Below the pieces are notes generated by a model. It made no database searches and was not told the origin of the DNA. It saw nothing but the letters and a program-made list of their open reading frames with translations. The position numbers were made by a program, and so were the translations under genes. From positions 1 through 64,000 of the forward strand of contig NZ_JAPEPW010000003.1 of NCBI RefSeq assembly GCF_026339955.1: DNA of 64,000 nt, written 5' to 3'. The DNA is from Streptomyces sp. NBC_01549. Its GTDB lineage: Bacteria > Actinomycetota > Actinomycetes > Streptomycetales > Streptomycetaceae. Position 1 is the first letter of the stretch. Each line of letters begins with the position of its first letter. Of this stretch, positions 17,878-26,041 are shown in pieces.

Positions 17878-18274
17878 CGTCCTGGCTTGGATCGCGGCCG
17901 GTGCCGTTCATCGCGTCGCGCACCCACGCCTCACTCAATGCGTGCAGGTCGTCCTGGGAGAGTCCGTGGAGGGTGAGTCTGCTGTCGCCGTGCTCCAGTT
18001 CGGCAGACCGTTCGCAGTCGCGGCGGATCCACGCGATCACTGTGCGCGCCATGGCGCTCATGGCGGCTGCCGACGTCACCCCGCTGACCACCAGCGTGCC
18101 CATGGTCTCGGCGAACGGACCTCGACTGCCCTCCGGACGTTCGGCCGCGGCCGGCCGGTCCACGCTGGGGACGTCAACAGACCGCAGTTCCTCCCAGAGA
18201 TTCCGGGTCAAAGCGTCCAGTACATTCGCGTCCGCGGTATGCGAATGAATTTTGATCACTAGCTGAGCCTGCAT
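17870..18274 (-). CDS. EACC1 (effector-associated constant component 1) protein
   Basis: EACC1 proteins are small conserved partners encoded next to varied effectors such as caspases in actinobacterial conflict systems; their exact role is unresolved. This protein has the expected plan: a strand (LVIKIHSHTADA), a charged helix, a loop, a hydrophobic glycine/alanine helix (MGTLVVSGVTSAAAMSAM), then ARTVIAWIRRD and a last charged helix. The start at 18274 is favoured because GAGGGAG lies about 9 nt upstream; ATGs at 18283 and 18295 are alternatives. It is the first gene of a two-gene operon with the caspase-MFS fusion. Confidence 0.8.
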   Translation of the reverse strand: MQAQLVIKIHSHTADANVLDALTRNLWEELRSVDVPSVDRPAAAERPEGSRGPFAETMGTLVVSGVTSAAAMSAMARTVIAWIRRDCERSAELEHGDSRLTLHGLSQDDLHALSEAWVRDAMNGTGRDPSQDGG

Positions 18275-18471
18275 AACCAGCATCTCCCTCGTCATTGCGC
18301 GTGCACTGTGCGGAAAATTCCGTTCAACGTTTTGCCGCTGAAGTAGGTCTTAGTGCGTTGTGGCAAAGGGAGTCCCTGTTCGATGAGCAGGGACTATTCC
18401 GTGTGCGGAGCATGATTGCGGAGGGATAGGGGCAGGCAGCGGACGGCTTGTTGTGGATCGAGGAGGGTGCG

Positions 18472-19038
18472 ATGCCGTCGGTGCTGGGGTTGATGGAACA
18501 GCGTGAGGCGCGGGCGAGGCGGGATCTGGAGTCTTGGACGGAGGTTCTGGAGCAGGCTCAGGCGGAGGTGGATGCCGCGCGGGAGCGGGTCGAGCGGGCC
18601 CGGGTGGGGCGTGAGGAGCTCGTGTCGGTGCTGGCCGAGGAGAGCGACGTTGATACGCCGGTTTCCGTGTCGTCTGGCGGTGAGACGGCTGCCGGTGTGG
18701 GATCGAGCGGCCCCGGCGCGGGGCAGGGCGAGCGGCCGCCGGTGTGGCGGTCGGGCATGGGCGAGGAAGCGCTCAGGGGCTTGTACCGGGAGGTGTTCGC
18801 CGCGGTGGTGGCTGCGTCGGGGCCGGTGAACGGAGTGGAGCTGACGCGGGCGGTGGGCCGGGAGGCGGAGATCAAGAACGAGGTGGAGAAGATCCGTCAC
18901 CGTGCCTATGTGCTGGAGAAGCGGGGCTGGCTGGTGCGGGCGGGGGACGGACGGTTCATGCCCGCGCCCGCAGCAGTCGGCCGGGGCGCCTCTCCGGCCA
19001 GCGCGGAGCGTCCCCGGCCAGGCGCCTCGACAGCCTGA
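18472..19038 (+). CDS. Hypothetical coiled-coil protein, 188 aa
   Basis: GGAGGG at 18462-18467 sets the ATG at 18472. Residues 1-65 form a charged helix (REARARRDLESWTEVLEQAQAEVDAARERVERARV), a low-complexity linker follows, and the C-terminal half reads like a winged-helix module (GVELTRAVGREAEIKNEVEKIRHRAYVLEKRGWL). Proteins of this plan are common in Streptomyces near transposases. The last about 27 codons overlap the antisense end of the IS5-type transposase, so the 3' end may have been altered by that insertion. Confidence 0.65.
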   Translation: MPSVLGLMEQREARARRDLESWTEVLEQAQAEVDAARERVERARVGREELVSVLAEESDVDTPVSVSSGGETAAGVGSSGPGAGQGERPPVWRSGMGEEALRGLYREVFAAVVAASGPVNGVELTRAVGREAEIKNEVEKIRHRAYVLEKRGWLVRAGDGRFMPAPAAVGRGASPASAERPRPGASTA

Positions 19039-19948
19039 TCACAGCGGCCCACCACACCATCTGGGTGTGGTGGTCGGGGCGGCGTTCGTGGTCGCGGTTG
19101 AGGCGGCGTGAGCGGGAGAGCCAGCTCAGCGTGCGCTCCACCACCCACCTGCGGGCCAGTACGACAAATCCGCGCCTGCCGTCGGAGCGGCGCACGACCT
19201 CGATCCGCACTCCGTGGCGGGCAAACGCCTTCGCCAGTGCCGGACCCTGGTAGGCGCTGTCGACCCACACCAACTTCAGCAGCCGGCCCGGCTGGTCCAT
19301 GAACGTCTCCAGCAGCGCGGGGGCGGCCTTGGAGTCGTGCACGTCGGCCGTGGTCACGGTGACCTCCAGGAGCAGGCCCTCGGTATCGGTCAGGATGTGA
19401 CGCTTGCGCCCGTCACGTGACTTCCCGCCGTCGTATCCGCGGCTGTCCTCGCCGACGGTCTCGGAGGCGTCCACCGACTGACTGTCGATGATTCCCGCGC
19501 TGGGCTCGGTGTTGCGGCCTGCGCGTTCCCTCGCCACGCAGCGCAGGCGTTCGTGCAGCTCACGCACGTAGTCGCAGGCCCGCCAGCGGCGGAAGAAGTC
19601 GTAAACCGCCCGCCAGTACGGGAAGTCGACCGGCAGGGCCATCCACTTCACGCCGTTGTCGACCAGGTAGCGCACAGCGTCGAGCATCTCGCGGTGGCAA
19701 TACGCCTCCGGACGCCCGCCCTGCTTGAGGAGCCAGGCCGGTACCGGCATCGCCGCGCGGACCTCGGCCCACTCCGCGTCCGTCATGTCACTGGGATAGC
19801 AGCCTGCCCGCCGTCCCGGAGCGATCGAACCGAACCTGTGCGCGTAGCAGTCGCACTCCGGGGTGACCGCGGTGGACGCGGGTACAGCAGAGATGGTCAA
19901 CTGGTCGGACAACGGGTCTCCTTGCTCGTGACCGGCCTCAACAACCAC
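18956..19948 (-). CDS. IS5-family transposase
   Basis: This DDE transposase belongs to the IS5 superfamily. The N-terminal DUF4096-like part is seen in MTDAEWAEVRAAM, and the catalytic domain shows IIDSQSVDASET, DGGKSRDGRKRHILTDTEG and the C-terminal VVERTLSWLSRSRRLNRDHE. The GTG at 19948 is the longest start; a start nearer MTDAEWAE (about 19788) is possible. The frame is intact. The element's inverted repeats were not resolved. Its C-terminus runs into the 3' end of the convergent coiled-coil gene, which suggests insertion there or recruitment of neighbouring sequence. Confidence 0.85.
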   Translation of the reverse strand: MVVEAGHEQGDPLSDQLTISAVPASTAVTPECDCYAHRFGSIAPGRRAGCYPSDMTDAEWAEVRAAMPVPAWLLKQGGRPEAYCHREMLDAVRYLVDNGVKWMALPVDFPYWRAVYDFFRRWRACDYVRELHERLRCVARERAGRNTEPSAGIIDSQSVDASETVGEDSRGYDGGKSRDGRKRHILTDTEGLLLEVTVTTADVHDSKAAPALLETFMDQPGRLLKLVWVDSAYQGPALAKAFARHGVRIEVVRRSDGRRGFVVLARRWVVERTLSWLSRSRRLNRDHERRPDHHTQMVWWAAVIRLSRRLAGDAPRWPERRPGRLLRARA

Positions 19949-19974
19949 GTCACTACCAAGGGGCCCGTTTCTTC

Positions 19975-20124
19975 ATGCCCGCGACCACACCGGCAACTCT
20001 GTCCGAACGATCACCCGCGCCGCAGGCTTCGAACGAGATCCGGTTTGCCACAACGCACTTATTGCCCCTGTACGCGGTGACCGGTGAACCACCGCCGGAA
20101 CGCTGGGCGCAACTGACGGGCTGA
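19975..20124 (+). CDS. Possible small protein, 49 aa
   Basis: An ATG-to-TGA frame of 49 codons with a sensible composition (SNEIRFATTHLLPLYAVTG, ending in EPPPERWAQLTG) follows the IS5 start region. No clear ribosome site is seen, and the upstream part may be an IS end. It could be a fragment of a gene cut by the insertion. Treat as tentative. Confidence 0.25.
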   Translation: MPATTPATLSERSPAPQASNEIRFATTHLLPLYAVTGEPPPERWAQLTG

Positions 20125-20223
20125 TGGATGTGACTCACCTGGTTTACCTTTTTGTAAAAAATCTCTGGTGTCGGAGAGGACGGCCACGCCGCCGGAAGTG
20201 GGTGGCGGGACCTTGGGGTTTGA

Positions 20224-20273
20224 GTGCTGCGGTCCTTGTCCGTCCCGTCATGGACGGACAAGGACCGCAGCAC
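20224..20273. terminator. Perfect 22-bp inverted repeat with 6-nt loop
   Basis: The arm beginning GTGCTGCGGTCCTTGTCC at 20224-20245 is perfectly complementary to 20252-20273 around CGTCAT. It lies about 97 nt beyond the stop of the minus-strand lysin gene. The simplest reading is a transcription terminator; a recombination site or phage-type operator is the alternative, because so long a perfect stem is unusual. Confidence 0.7.
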
Positions 20274-20369
20274 CCTGTTCAGTTGGGGTTCGGCGGTTGG
20301 GTTGAGGGGTGCCGGTGCGGTGTGTCAGGATCCGTCCGGCCCCTGTGGGTGGTGCCTGTCGTGGGTTGG

Positions 20370-21368
20370 TCAGAACGTGTTGGCGTTGAGGGCCTTTTGC
20401 AGGTGGCGGGTGGTGTCCGCGTCCCATACGCCGTTGGCGGTCGCACCGAGGTGGTGCTGCAGGGCCTTGACGGTGACCGGGCCGACGACGCCGTCCTGGG
20501 CGACCTTGAGGTAGTGCTGGAGAGCCTTGGTTGTCAGCGGTCCGAAGGCGCCGTCGACCACGAGCTTGGCCGCGCCGCGGGCGTTCAGTGCTCGCTGCAG
20601 GGCAGCGCAGGTGGCGGGCCCGAACTCGCCGTCGACGGTCAGCTTTCCGGTCGGCGGCTTCGGTACGGGCTTGCTGGGGGTGCTGCGGCCGGCCAGGGCA
20701 GCTTTCATCACCGCTGCCGCCTGCGGGCCGTAGGCGCCGTCCACCGTCAGGTGGTACTTGGACTGGAAGGTGCGTACGGCTGCTTCGGTGCCGGCACCGA
20801 ACTGGCCGTCGACGGTGAGCTTGGTGTGCAGGACGGCGTTGAGGTTCTTCTGCAGTGTCTTGACCGCGTTGCCGGTCGAGCCGCGGCGCAGGATGCCGTC
20901 GTGGCCGGGCATGGGGGCCGCGTTGCCGTAGGCCGGGCGGCCGTATCCGACGATGCAGGCGCTGTTGCGGAGCCTGCGGCGGAAGGCGTCGGAAGTGTTG
21001 CCTTCCAGGGTGGTAATGGTGGCGTTGGAGTGCACGGCCTCGACGAGTCCGACGTGGTCGATGTTGCCTATGGAGCGGGTGCCGGACCAGTCGAAGAAGA
21101 CGATGTCCCCGGGACGGATGCCGCCGATGCCGTAGTGCCAGCGGCCGTGGTTCTGGAAGGCCCGTGCGTGGGCGGTGGTGAGGGCGTACTTGCCCATCAC
21201 GGCGCTGAGGTTGTCCGAGTGCGCCGCCTCGTAGCTGACGGACATGTCGCACCACGGGCCGGTGAAGCCGTACCAGACGGTGACGGCGTTGTGGTTCGAG
21301 CCCGGCGGGTGTTCGCCGGTGCCCAGGAGCTTGCGGGCGGCGGAGATCATTCCTTGTACGGTTCCCAT
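20370..21368 (-). CDS. CHAP-type lysin with three peptidoglycan-binding repeats
   Basis: The protein (332 aa from ATG 21368) looks like an amidase or endopeptidase that cuts peptidoglycan. The N-terminal CHAP/NlpC-like domain (about residues 1-145) carries GPWCDMSVSYEA with the probable nucleophile Cys and DHVGLVEAV with the His. Three peptidoglycan-binding modules follow (TLQKNLNAVL...LTVDGQFGAGTEAAVRTFQ; LTVDGEFGPATCAALQRAL; LVVDGAFGPLTTKALQHYL). The start overlaps almost directly with the stop of the 48-aa gene upstream (one base apart), so both are coupled. No signal peptide is apparent, as in phage endolysins, so an export or lysis partner would be needed. Confidence 0.85.
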   Translation of the reverse strand: MGTVQGMISAARKLLGTGEHPPGSNHNAVTVWYGFTGPWCDMSVSYEAAHSDNLSAVMGKYALTTAHARAFQNHGRWHYGIGGIRPGDIVFFDWSGTRSIGNIDHVGLVEAVHSNATITTLEGNTSDAFRRRLRNSACIVGYGRPAYGNAAPMPGHDGILRRGSTGNAVKTLQKNLNAVLHTKLTVDGQFGAGTEAAVRTFQSKYHLTVDGAYGPQAAAVMKAALAGRSTPSKPVPKPPTGKLTVDGEFGPATCAALQRALNARGAAKLVVDGAFGPLTTKALQHYLKVAQDGVVGPVTVKALQHHLGATANGVWDADTTRHLQKALNANTF

Positions 21369-21369
21369 G

Positions 21370-21516
21370 TCACGGCTCCAAGTCTTCGGGAAGGGCGTCA
21401 ACATCTCCGGTCACCACGTGCGCGGGGTCCTGGCTGATGCCGTCCTGGGCGGGATCGACGTCGAAGATTCCCGCGCCGCCCGCCGGGTACGGCGGTGCCT
21501 GATTGCTGTCGGTCAT
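21370..21516 (-). CDS. Small acidic protein upstream of the lysin, 48 aa
   Basis: The ATG at 21516 is preceded by AGGAG (CAGGAGAACCGAGC). The peptide is acidic and proline/glycine-rich (PPYPAGGAGIFDVDPAQDG) with no hydrophobic span, so it is not a classical holin. Its stop is one base before the lysin ATG, indicating translational coupling. Function unknown. Confidence 0.6.
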   Translation of the reverse strand: MTDSNQAPPYPAGGAGIFDVDPAQDGISQDPAHVVTGDVDALPEDLEP

Positions 21517-21879
21517 GCTCGGTTCTCCTGTTCCGCTTGGTTTCCTGGCCGATCGGTGATCGGCCGCAGAGCGCCTGCCGTCTGCGGGCGCCTGGTGTCG
21601 AGGTAGGTCGCTGCGCTTGCAGATCAAGCCCCGTGTCCGGGGGCTGCCCTGCCGGCTCGTCCTCCTCGTCTGTCACCGAGTTTTCGCGGTCCGGCGGTTG
21701 TTGCGCAGCCCCCTCCTGCCGGACGCAACAAAGGCCACGCTGCTGGTCACGGGGTGGGCGCGGAGGAAGACCGGCGGATGGGGCAGCATTGCGGCCCCCT
21801 GTCGGGGTGCATAGGTTGACGCGGGCTGACCGCGCGATGCACACGGCGCTGAGGCGGAGGGGGACGCCAGGAGGGGCGT

Positions 21880-22250
21880 TGGACCCGGGTGCCGGGCCGT
21901 CGCAGCGGTTCGCGTTCGAGCTGCGCCAGGAAGCGGACCGGATCACCTACCGAGCCATGGCCCGCGACACCGGCTACTCCCTGACAACGCTCTCGCGGGG
22001 CGGCCGCCAGTGAGCAACTGCCGTCGTTGCCGGTCACCTTGGCCTATGCAGCCGCGTGCGGGGGCGACGGTGAGGAGTGGAGCGGCGCTGGCGGGCCGCG
22101 GACGCGGAGACAACTGCCGCAGCGGTGGCTGCCGATGACAGTGATCAGCTGTACCAGGGCCTCGCCTGGATCGAGCTGGGAGACCGCGAGCGGTTCTTCG
22201 GCCGGGAGCGGCTGGCCGGCGAGGTCCTGGCGTGGGTGCGGGGGCGCGAC
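21880..22250 (+). pseudogene. Decayed copy of the HTH-nSTAND1 gene N-terminus
   Basis: The pieces DPGAGPSQRFAFELRQE, ITYRAMARDTGYSLTTLSR and QGLAWIELGDRERFFGRERLAGEVLA match the first about 130 residues of the 11.75-kb NTPase. They are spread over two frames, with a small deletion in the first helix and an extra base near 22,010. The homology extends upstream: both loci share TCGGGGTGC, TAGGTTGACGCGGGC and a more distant TTGCGC-CCCC stretch, so the whole promoter plus 5' gene was once duplicated. The segment 21,517-21,879 holds this upstream homology and no gene. The P-loop and WD40 parts are absent. Confidence 0.75.
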
Positions 22251-22254
22251 GCTG

Positions 22255-22383
22255 CGGTGCACCCGCCTGGCCTACCTGGTGAACACCCTCGATCCCAAAC
22301 TCGTGACCACGGCCCTCGGCATGGACCCCGAAGGCGTCATGGCCGAGAAGCACCGACACTGCGCACCTTGTCTGAACTGCTAA
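22255..22383 (+). pseudogene. Short gene fragment, possible recombinase C-terminus
   Basis: Directly after the nSTAND1 remnant a frame reads TRLAYLVNTLDPKLVTTALGMDPEGVM and stops about 15 codons later. It has the feel of the C-terminal helices of a tyrosine-recombinase-like protein from Streptomyces, but the assignment is from memory of the pattern and weak. It has no start and is a fragment. Confidence 0.3.
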
Positions 22384-22389
22384 AACGTC

Positions 22390-23247
22390 ATGGATGAGCG
22401 TTGATCGGCAAGGGACGCCAAGATCCTCAAAGGACTCGAACCCTGGCTGGAGCGGTTCGACTTCGCCACGACCTCGGCGCCCGCCATCGCCTTCATCGCC
22501 CGCGCCTGCCGGGCCAGGCCTGGGTGCTGCGCCGCTGGGACCGGCAGGAGGACGACGTGCTGCTGTTCACCGACGCCGACTCCGCCCTGGCCGAACTCGC
22601 CCGGCACGTGCGCGGATCCTGGGCGAACCTCCTGGGCGACGAGGGTGTCCCCAACGAGCCGCCCACCGACGACCGCACGGCCGTGGACCTCTACTACGGG
22701 CCCGAGCGCAACAACCGCCCGGACGAGGGCTACTCCCTGTACGCCGCCGACATCAGCGGGACCGGCCGTACGCGCGTCGTGTCTCTCGACTTCCGGTTGA
22801 GGCGGACGCATGCGAGCGCGCGCACCGCTATGCCGTCTCCCATCCGGGATTCCACGGTGGTCTGCCCTGCGTGGAGGTCGACGGCGTCCTGGTGTTCGCT
22901 ACCTCGACCATGAGCTCGGCGCCGTACGGGTGTCGGTCCACCTCGACAGCGCCCCGGACCGGCTCGTCCGGCCCGACGGCACGGTGCCGCTGCGCGTCAA
23001 GGTCGAAGACAAGGTCGTACTCGACGACAGCGGCGAAGAAAGGGCGCCGCAGCCGCCCCTGCTGGACGCGTTGCTGAACGTGGCCGACGACGGGCAGAAG
23101 GACGCGATCCGCGCGGCAGCCCTGGCCGCCGGCATCCTGTGGCACTGCCCGGCCTGCCGATGGGACAACCCGGGCCCGGCCACCTGCTGCGAGGGCCCCG
23201 GGCCCTGCCGGACGCCCAAGCCCGCCGCAGAGCAGACCGCCGCATAA
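22390..23247 (+). pseudogene. Multiply frameshifted gene of unknown function
   Basis: A coherent protein can be followed only by hopping frames. It begins AKILKGLEPWLERFDF, then QAWVLRRWDRQEDDVLLFTDADSAL and ELARHVRGSWANLL with YYGPERNNRPDEGYSLYAADI, then VSHPGFHGGLPCVEVDG. It finishes with SVHLDSAPDRLVRPDG and a cysteine-rich end (WHCPACRWDNPG, CCEGPGPC). At least three indels are needed in 850 nt. The C-terminal cysteines suggest a zinc ribbon. The family is not recognised. It sits between the nSTAND1 remnant and the ssb-like gene. Confidence 0.6.
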
Positions 23248-23333
23248 GCGGGCGGAGAAGGCACGCGGCGTGAGCGATAGGGCTGCGGCTGGCCTCGCCG
23301 GGGGCGGGTGCTCCCATCCCGAGGGAAAAGGGG

Positions 23334-23424
23334 ATGACGCTCGCCCCCGACTTCAGTATTATGGAACTCGTTCGGATGGCTCCCGGGCACTGCCAGAACG
23401 TTCGTCGCATCGAGGAGTACCTCC
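23334..23424 (+). promoter_or_regulatory. Shared promoter/leader element, copy 5, before ssb
   Basis: ATGACG (23334-23339) lies 17 nt before TATTAT (23357-23362), followed by GGAAC. The leader pairs GTTC/GAAC and TGGC/GCCA into one hairpin and ends in GTTCGTC (23400-23406), 43 nt after the -10. GAGGAG (23412-23417) serves the ATG at 23425. The TCGGTTGCCC box of other copies is not kept here. Confidence 0.7.
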
Positions 23425-23941
23425 ATGAGCGGAGAGACCGCCGCCGTCGTCCGTGGCCCCGTGCACGGAACCGTGCAGCTGCGCCACACCGAACGAGGCA
23501 CGCCAGCAGCCCGGTTCACCGTGATGCAGGTCCCGCGCGAGTACGACCGTGCACGCGGCCAGTGGCACGACGGGGAACCGATCCCGGTCATCTGCACCGT
23601 CACCGGCCCTCTCGCCCGGCACGTCGCCGAATGCCTCACCGACGCCGTGCACGTGATCGCCACCGGGAACGTGGCCTTGCGCGACAACGTGCTTTATCTC
23701 GACTCCGCCCAGGTCGGTGTGGACCTCGCCCACCACGTCGCCTACGTCGACGACACCCTGCCCGCCGTCCTCGCCGGACGCGCCCGTGCCCCCGCCCGCT
23801 CACCGCGCCGGACCGGCCCGTCCCGCCCCGGCAGCCCGCCCGGCCCCGGTCCCGGCTGCCGCGCCGGAGACCGACTGGTGGCGGTCCGCGCCGCGCCCCT
23901 CCTGGGACGCCGTCACCGCGCCCAGCCGCACCAGGCGCTGA
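23425..23941 (+). pseudogene. ssb: Single-stranded DNA-binding protein, probable tail frameshift
   Basis: The first about 115 residues form an SSB OB-fold (VRGPVHGTVQLRHTERGTPAARFTVM, the ARGQWHDGEPIPVICTV strand, and VIATGNVALRDNVLYLDSAQVGVDLAHHV). The ATG at 23425 has GAGGAG. In its own frame the protein then runs on through sequence that reads as shadow. One base over, it continues as a proline/alanine tail ending ETDWWRSAPRPSWDAV, typical of an actinobacterial SSB tail, and stops at 23941. One extra base near 23,770-23,790 explains this. SSB would coat single-stranded DNA during plasmid replication or transfer. The OB-fold itself is intact, so it may still be made in longer form. Confidence 0.7.
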
Positions 23942-24019
23942 CCGCGCCCTCGATCCAGCACACCGTCCATCGCGGCACCGGCATGCCCGCCGGCCGCCGC
24001 CCTGTCCCGAAGGTTCGCC

Positions 24020-24841
24020 ATGCCCAGCCCCGTCCTGCCCGAGCGCGCCGCCCACTTCACCCCCGCCCAGCTCGCCGCCGCACTCGCCCAGTTCTCTGCC
24101 CAGGAGGTCTGGGAGCAGCGCGTCCGCCACGACAACAGCGGACGCCTGGCCCAGTACAAGCCGACCGAGGAACTCGACAACGCACAGCTGTCCTGCCAGT
24201 TCGTCATCCCGTCGGACGAGGTCTGGCCCGCGGCCCTGGCCGACCTCGGTCCCGACTGCCCGTGGGTCTGTGGGCCCGCGGAGGCGACCAACTGCCGCAG
24301 CTCACCGCGAGCGCCGTCGCGGTGACCGGCAACCGCAACGCGACCGAGCAGGCCATCACCCGTGCGCGGGCCTTCGCCACCGCCGTCGCCGAGGCCGGTC
24401 ATACGGTCACCGCGACACTCGCGTACGGCGTCGACTCGGCCGCCCACCGGGCCTCCGCCCTGGCCGGACGGGCGACGCTCGCCGTCCTGCCGCGCGGCCT
24501 GGACCGCGCCCACCCGCACGACCACGCCCAGCTGCTGAGCACCGTCCCCGCGACCGGCGGCGCGGTGGTCAGCCTCTACCGGCCGGGCACCGAAGCCAGC
24601 GGCGCGACGCTCGGGGCCAGTGCCACCCTGCTCGCCGCGCTCGTGCGCACGGTGGTCCTCATCGAGGCCCTGGACCACGCCGAGGCGGCGATGCACACCG
24701 CCGAAGTCGCCGCCGACCTCAACCGGCCCCTGCTCGCCCCGCCCGCCACCGAGGACATCCGCGCAGAAGGCAGCACCCGGCCTCGCCGAGCAGCGCGCCG
24801 TCCTGGTCCCGGACCCCGCGCGAACGCTCGCCCTGCTCTGA
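24020..24841 (+). pseudogene. dprA: DprA/Smf-like DNA-processing protein, two frame breaks
   Basis: DprA family proteins bind single-stranded DNA through a Rossmann-like fold. The N-terminal segment from ATG 24020 (ERAAHFTPAQLAAALAQFS) continues into LADLGPDCPW. The core ASAVAVTGNRNATEQAITRARAFATAV with LAYGVDSAAHRASAL and VLPRGLD follows in a different frame, and the tail LAEQRAVLVPDPARTLALL returns to the first frame. One base seems lost near 24,270 and one gained near 24,775. The pairing with ssb under one promoter suggests a DNA-entry or repair function. The two shifts cancel in phase, so sequencing error must be considered. Confidence 0.65.
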
Positions 24842-24960
24842 CATCCCCAACCGCCCCCGTGCCCCGGCGTGATCATAGACCAGGCGCAATGGCAGTGGGT
24901 GGTCGCAGGCATCGAAGACCTCGCTCCCAGCGAGTTCTAGTCTGCCGTACCGGCCAGGCG

Positions 24961-24995
24961 GCTTGTGGGGCCTGGCTTCGCCGGGCCCCACAAGC
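24961..24995. terminator. 12-bp perfect hairpin terminator
   Basis: GCTTGTGGGGCC at 24961-24972 pairs perfectly with GGCCCCACAAGC at 24984-24995. It lies directly beyond the stop of the minus-strand serine hydrolase gene and ends that transcript. Confidence 0.8.
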
Positions 24996-24997
24996 GT

Positions 24998-26041
24998 TCA
25001 GGAGAAGGCAAGTTGGCGGAAGGTGTTGCGTACGTCGGTCAGTGGCTGGCGGTCGCGCGTGTAGTAGAGCTTGTTGGTCAGCAGCGCCGCCCAGCGGTCC
25101 TGATAGGGGGAGATCCACATGCCGGTGCCGGTGAACCCGTAGTGGACCCACACGTCCTGTTCGCCGGTGGTGCCGGGGGCCGGGTGCCAGAACAGGCCAC
25201 GGGCGGGCTCCAGGCCGCCGGTCTGCACGGTCAAGGAGTAGGCCGTCCACTCAGCCCCGAAACCGGCCTGAGCGGGGGCTGCCGCGGCGTCCATCATGTA
25301 GCGCAGGAAGACGGCAAGATCGTCGAGGACGGTGAAGGCGCCGGCGATTCCGCACACCCCGCCCAGCAGGCGGGCGGAGAAGTCGTGGGCGACGCCCTTG
25401 AGGTGGGTGTCGGTGTCCTGGTCGAGCTCGGTCGGCGCACAGCGGGCGGCGATCTCGGCGGGCAGAGGCCCGAAGCGGGTGGAGGTCATGCCGAGGGGCT
25501 GCCAGGTGCGGGCGTCGGCCAACTGGTTCAGGGACTGGCCGGAGAGGTGTTCGGCAAGGTAACCGAGGATGAGGGCGGCCCGGTCGGTGTACTCGACGGC
25601 CTCGCCGGGCGGCCGGTGCAGCGCCTCGTGCAGTACACCGGCCCGGATGACCTGCCGGTCGGTGCCGTAGAGGTTCTTCAGCTGGGCCCGCAGCGGGACG
25701 CCTGCGGTGTGGGTCAGCAGCTGGCGGGCGGTCACCGCGCCGAGCGGTCGGTCGGTGACTTCAGGCCAGAGGGTGCCGAGCGGGGCGTCGAGGTCGAGGA
25801 CGCTGTCTTCCCACAGGGCGCCGATGGAGGACCACACGGCGAGGATCTTGGTGAGGCTGGCGGCGTCGAAGACGGTGTTGGGCTGCATCTTCACACCCGG
25901 CTCGTCGGGGTCCAGGACCCCGGTGACGCCGGATGCGCGGATGCGGGCGGCGTCACCGACGGCCCACACGGCGCCGGGGTAGACCTTGTTGCGGACGCCT
26001 TCGTCCAGCAGGGCTTCGATGCGGTCGGTGCGGTACGTCAT
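24998..26041 (-). CDS. Serine beta-lactamase-family hydrolase (class C-like), 347 aa
   Basis: Proteins of this family are serine hydrolases related to AmpC and DD-peptidases; substrates range from esters and amides to peptides. The SxxK motif is SLTK (Ser62, Lys65), the second motif is YTD in EAVEYTDRAAL, and the third is likely HYGFTGTG near residue 305. There is no signal peptide, so it is probably cytoplasmic. It lies about 200 bp downstream of the glycosyltransferase and on the same strand, so it may be the last step of the nucleotide-enzyme operon or an independent gene. The ATG at 26041 is the natural start. Confidence 0.85.
   Translation of the reverse strand: MTYRTDRIEALLDEGVRNKVYPGAVWAVGDAARIRASGVTGVLDPDEPGVKMQPNTVFDAASLTKILAVWSSIGALWEDSVLDLDAPLGTLWPEVTDRPLGAVTARQLLTHTAGVPLRAQLKNLYGTDRQVIRAGVLHEALHRPPGEAVEYTDRAALILGYLAEHLSGQSLNQLADARTWQPLGMTSTRFGPLPAEIAARCAPTELDQDTDTHLKGVAHDFSARLLGGVCGIAGAFTVLDDLAVFLRYMMDAAAAPAQAGFGAEWTAYSLTVQTGGLEPARGLFWHPAPGTTGEQDVWVHYGFTGTGMWISPYQDRWAALLTNKLYYTRDRQPLTDVRNTFRQLAFS

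Noticed and set aside
20124..21437. Plus-strand frame of 437 codons opposite the lysin
   Set aside because: The minus strand has three clear peptidoglycan-binding repeats and a CHAP domain; the plus-strand frame has none.
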